A stretch of 64,000 nt of DNA from Coccinella septempunctata (Eukaryota > Arthropoda > Insecta > Coleoptera > Coccinellidae): positions 9,466,501 to 9,530,500 of the forward strand of contig NC_058196.1 of the NCBI RefSeq assembly GCF_907165205.1, in the 5' to 3' direction. A model generated the notes under the pieces. It was not told the origin of the DNA. It worked only from the letters and a program-made list of their open reading frames with translations, and ran no database searches. A program made the translations under genes and the position numbers. Positions 59,631 through 64,000 of the stretch are shown piece after piece. How positions within the stretch are numbered: the stretch's first letter is position 1; every line of letters begins with the position of its first letter.

Positions 59631-62624
59631 GTCTATTCGGCAAAGTGTGATATCAATTCCTCAAAAACTGTTGAACCAATTCGAACCAAATCTTGAAACT
59701 GCACATAGTTTTCGAATTGAGATGCACATGTTGAAATTCAGTTTGATAGTTCAGATAGAAATTGAGATTTCAGTTGTCAATTCTGCAAAGTGTGATATCA
59801 ATTCCTCGAAAACTGTTGGATCAATTCGAACCAAATCTTGAAACTGCACGTAGTTTTCGAATTGAGATGCACATGTTGAATTTCAGTTCGATAGTGCAGA
59901 TAGGAATTGAGATTTCAGTGGTCTATTCGGCAAAGTGTAATATCAATTCCTCAAAAACTGTTGAACCAATTCGAACCAAATCTTGAAACTGCACATAGTT
60001 TTCGAATTGAGATGCACATGTTGAAATTCAGTTTGATAGTTCAGATAGAAATTGAGATTTCAGTTGTCAATTCGGCAAAGTGTGATATCAATTCCTCGAA
60101 AACTGTTGGATCAATTCGAACCAAATCTTGAAACTGCACGTAGTTTTCGAATTGAGATGCACATGTTGAATTTCAGTTCGATAGTGCAGATAGGAATTGA
60201 GATTTCAGTGGTCTATTCGGCAAAGTGTGATATCAATTCCTCGAAAACTGTTGAACCAATTCGAACCAAATCTTGAAACTGCACATAGTTTTCGAATTGA
60301 GATGCACATGTTGAAATTCAGTTTGATAGTTCAGATAGAAATTGAGATTTCAGTTGTCAATTCGGCAAAGTGTGATATCAATTCCTCGAGAACTGTTGGA
60401 TCAATTCGAACCAAATCTTGAAACTGCACGTAGTTTTCGAATTGAGATGCACATGTTGAATTTCAGTTCGATAGTGCAGATAGGAATTGAGATTTCAGTG
60501 GTCTATTCGGCAAAGTGTGATATCAATTCCTCGAAAACTGTTGGATCGATTCGAACCAAATCTTGAAACTGCACATAGTTTTCGAATTGAGATGCACATG
60601 TTGAATTTCAGTTCGATAGTGCAGATAGGAATTGAGATTTCAGTGGTCTATTCGGCAAAGTGTGATATCAATTCCTCAAAAACTGTTGAACCAATTCGAC
60701 CCAAATCTTGAAACTGCACATAGTTTTCGAATTGAGATGCACATGTTGAATTTCAGATCAATAGTTCTGATAGGAATGAAGATTTCAGTAGTCGATTCGG
60801 CAAAATATCATTTCAATCCCTAAGGAACTATTGGATCGATTCGAACCAAATCGTGAAACTGCACATAGTTTTCGAAATGAGATGCACATGTTGAATTTCA
60901 GATCGATAGTTCTAATAGGAATGGAGATTTCAGAAGTCGATTCGACAAAATATCATTTCAATTCCTAAGGAACTATTGGATCAATTCGAACCAAATCTTG
61001 AAACTGCTCATAGTTTTCGTATTGAGATGCACATGTTGAATTTCAGTTCGATAGTTCAGATAGAAATTGAGATTTCAGTGGTCAATTCGACAAAGTGTGA
61101 TATCAATTCCTCGAAAACTGTTGGATCAATTCGAACCAAATCTTGAAACTGCACGTAGTTTTCGAATTGAGATGCACATGTTGAATTTCAGTTCGATAGT
61201 GCAGATAGGAATTGAGATTTCAGTGGTCTATTCAGCAAAGTGTGATATCAATTCCTCGAAAACTGTTGGATCAATTCGAACCAAATCTTGAAACTGCACA
61301 TAGTTTTCGAATTGAGATGCACATGTTGAATTTCAGTTCGATAGTGCAGATAGGAATTGAGATTTCAGTGGTCTATTCGGCAAAGTGTGATATCAATTCC
61401 TCAAAAACTGTTGAACCAATTCGAACCAAATCTTGAAACTGCACATAGTTTTCGAATTGAGATGCACATGTTGAAATTCAGTTTGATAGTTCAGATAGAA
61501 ATTGAGATTTCAGTTGTCAATTCGGCAAAAGTGTGATATCAATTCCTCGAAAACTGTTGGATCAATTCGAACCGAATCTTGAAACTTTACGTAGTTTTCG
61601 AATTGAGATGCACATGTTGAATTTCAGTTCGATAGTGCAGATAGGAATTGAGATTTCAGTGGTCTATTCGGCAAAGTGTGATATCAATTCCTCGAAAACT
61701 GTTGGATCGATTCGAACCAAATCTTGAAACTGCACATAGTTTTCGAATTGAGATGCACATGTTGAATTTCAGTTCGATAGTTCAGATAGAAATTGAGATT
61801 TCAGTGGTCAATTCGACAAAGTGTGATATCAATTCCTCGAAAACTGTTGGATCAATTCGAACCAAATCTTGAAACTGCACGTAGTTTTCGAATTGAGATG
61901 CACATGTTGAAATTCAGTTTGATAGTTCAGATATAAATTGAGATTTCAGTTGTCAATTCGGCAAAGTGTGATATCAATACCTCGAAAACTGTTGGATCAA
62001 TTCGAACCAAATCTTGAAACTGCACATAGTTTTCGGATTGAGATGTACATTTTGAATTTCAGTTCGATAGTTCAGATAGGAATTGAGATTTCAGTGGTCA
62101 ATTCGGCAAAGTGTGATATCAATTCCTCGAAAACTATTGGATCGATTCGACCCAAATCGTGAAACTGCATATAGTTTTCGAATTGAGATGCACATGTTGA
62201 ATTTCAGATCGATAGTTCTGATAGGAATGAAGATTCCAGTAGTCGATTCGGCAAAATATCATTTCAATTCCTAAGGAACTATTGGATCGATTCGAACCAA
62301 ATCTTGAAACTGCACATAGTTTTCGAATTGAGATGCACATGTTGAATTTCAGTTCGATAGTTCAGATAGGAATTGAGATTCTAGTGGTCTACTCGGCAAA
62401 TTGTGATATCAATTCCTCGAAAACTGTTGGATCAATTCGAACCAAATCTTGAAACTGCACGTAGTTTCCGAATTGAGATGCACATGTTGAATTTCAGTTC
62501 GATAGTGCAGATAGGAATTGAGATTTCAGTGGTCTATTCAGCAAAATGTGATATCAATTCCTCGAAAACTGTTGGATCAATTCGAACCAAATCTTGAAAC
62601 TGCACATAGTTTCATAGTTTTTTT

Positions 62625-63000
62625 CAATTCGAAAACTATGGGCAGTTTCAAGATTTGGTTCGAATCGATCCAACAGTTTTCGAGGAATTGATATCACACT
62701 TTGCCGAATAGACCACTGAAATCTCAATTCCTATCTGCACTATCGAACTGAAACTCAACATGTGCATCTCAATTCGAAAACTACGTGCAGTTTCAAGATT
62801 TGGTTCGAATTGATCCAACAGTTTTCGAGGAATTGATATCACACTTTGCCGAATTGACAACTGAAATCTCAATTTCTATCTGAACTATCAAACTGAATTT
62901 CAACATGTACATCTCAATCCGAAAACTATGTGCAGTTTCAAGATTTGGTTCGAATTGATCCAACAGTTTTCGAGGAATTGATATCCCACTTTGCCGAATT
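62625..63000 (-). repeat. 145-bp satellite micro-block S7 (inverted, 376 bp)
   Basis: A short reverse-oriented stretch of about 2.6 monomers between two forward blocks. The left join has a 12-base filler, catagttttttt, at 62613-62624. The right join is ttgccgaatt|tgaaccaaat. Confidence 0.9.
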
Positions 63001-64000
63001 TGAACCAAATCTTGAAACTGCACATAGTTTTCGAATTGAGATGCACATGTTGAATTTCAGTTCGATAGTGCAGATAGGAATTGAGATTTCAGTGGTCTAT
63101 TCGGCAAAGTGTGATATCAATTCCTCAAAAACTGTTGAACCAATTCGAACCAAATCTTGAAACTGCACATAGTTTTCGAATTGAGATGCACATGTTGAAA
63201 TTCAGTTTGATAGTTCAGATAGAAATTGAGATTTCAGTTGTCAATTCGGCAAAAGTGTGATATCAATTCCTCGAAAACTGTTGGATCAATTCGAACCGAA
63301 TCTTGAAACTTTACGTAGTTTTCGAATTGAGATGCACATGTTGAATTTCAGTTCGATAGTGCAGATAGGAATTGAGATTTCAGTGGTCTATTCGGCAAAG
63401 TGTGATATCAATTCTTCGAAAACTGTTGGATCGATTCGAACCAAATCTTGAAACTGCACATAGTTTTCGAATTGAGATGCACATGTTGAATTTCAGTTCG
63501 ATAGTTCAGATAGGAATTGAGATTTCAGTGGTCTATTCAGCAAAGTGTGATATCAATTCCTCAAAAACTGTTAAACCAATTCGAACCAAATCTTGAAACT
63601 GCACATAGTTTTCGAATTGAGATGCACATGTTGAATTTCAGTTCGATAGTTCAGATAGAAATTGAGATTTCAGTGGTCAATTCGACAAAGTGTGATATCA
63701 ATTCCTCGAAAACTGTTGGATCAATTCGAACCAAATCTTGAAACTGCACGTAGTTTTCGAATTGAGATGCACATGTTGAAATTCAGTTTGATAGTTCAGA
63801 TATAAATTGAGATTTCAGTTGTCAATTCGGCAAAGTGTGATATCAATACCTCGAAAACTGTTGGATCAATTCGAACCAAATCTTGAAACTGCACATAGTT
63901 TTCGGATTGAGATGTACATTTTGAATTTCAGTTCGATAGTTCAGATAGGAATTGAGATTTCAGTGGTCAATTCGGCAAAGTGTGATATCAATTCCTCGAA
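63001..64000 (+). repeat. 145-bp satellite block S8 (forward orientation)
   Basis: Forward monomers resume and run off the window edge. Their order repeats 61.3-62.1 kb, including the private gaatcttgaaactttacg variant at about 61.57 and 63.30 kb. Confidence 0.97.

Larger units (their letters stand above)
35728..62612 (+). repeat. 145-bp satellite block S6 (forward orientation, ~185 monomers)
   Basis: The longest uninterrupted array, with A and B monomers; B monomers often come in pairs (ccctaaggaac then ttcctaaggaac). It contains a first copy of a complex unit at ~36.1-39.9 kb, a second at ~40.4-47.5 kb, a third at ~53.2-59.6 kb, and between the last two a 2451-bp tandem duplication. Offsets between copies change only in steps of 145n or 145n-14. 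The segment 60.5-62.6 kb equals S2 beside ANK-1. No genes are seen. Confidence 0.97.

Noticed and set aside
1..64000. CRISPR array
   Set aside because: Repeats are contiguous 145-bp tandem units without unique spacers and no Cas genes are present. The genome is eukaryotic.

Overview
This is a eukaryotic, AT-rich and almost certainly heterochromatic window, most likely from an insect. The evidence for a eukaryote is GT-AG introns, a TATA-box promoter, AATAAA signals, Penelope-like and Ty3/gypsy retroelements, foldback/MITE-like elements and satellite DNA. The species cannot be named from the sequence. There is no sign of prokaryotic genes.

Layout. About three quarters of the window (roughly 49 kb, about 340 units) is one 145-bp tandem satellite. 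It comes in two subfamilies: an A type with a tcgaaaact...agttttcga dyad and a GATATC site, and a B type in which these are replaced by ctaaggaac and aatatcatt. The satellite lies in blocks of alternating orientation: minus 1-1372, plus 3640-5588, minus 5580-7670, minus 9114-20365, minus 22885-27100, plus 35728-62612, minus 62625-63000, plus 63001-64000. Inside the blocks are large direct and inverted segmental duplications whose indels are whole-monomer multiples: a 2451-bp tandem duplication at 47.7-52.6 kb, a 40.4-47.5 kb block repeated at 53.2-59.6 kb, and the same block inverted at 9.1-17.3 kb.

Islands. (1) Three copies of a two-exon ankyrin-repeat gene: ANK-1 (minus, intact, 385 aa), ANK-2 (minus, no exon 1 and a 16-bp frameshifting deletion) and ANK-3 (plus, intact). 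ANK-1 and ANK-3 form an inverted pair that shares the same 5' junction with the satellite. A 114-bp promoter fragment of a fourth copy lies at 30956-31069. (2) A 5'-truncated Penelope-like element (7671-9113) with a GIY-YIG endonuclease, a hammerhead-ribozyme-like motif and a 10-bp target-site duplication in the satellite. (3) A second, dimeric ~170-bp tandem repeat (20366-21045). (4) A non-satellite segment (29.1-35.7 kb) with fragments of DNA transposons, a decayed membrane-protein gene, a 158-bp x3 tandem repeat, and a Ty3/gypsy retrotransposon whose pol ORF joins protease directly to integrase with no reverse transcriptase or RNase H.

How it fits together. The region looks like an ankyrin gene neighbourhood that was invaded by, or moved into, an expanding satellite array. 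Gene units and satellite were then copied together by inverted and direct duplication. No operon-like or defence system is present. The most unusual objects are the inverted gene/satellite architecture, the RT-less PR-IN polyprotein, and a short spliced plus-strand ORF inside the retroelement's 3' region.
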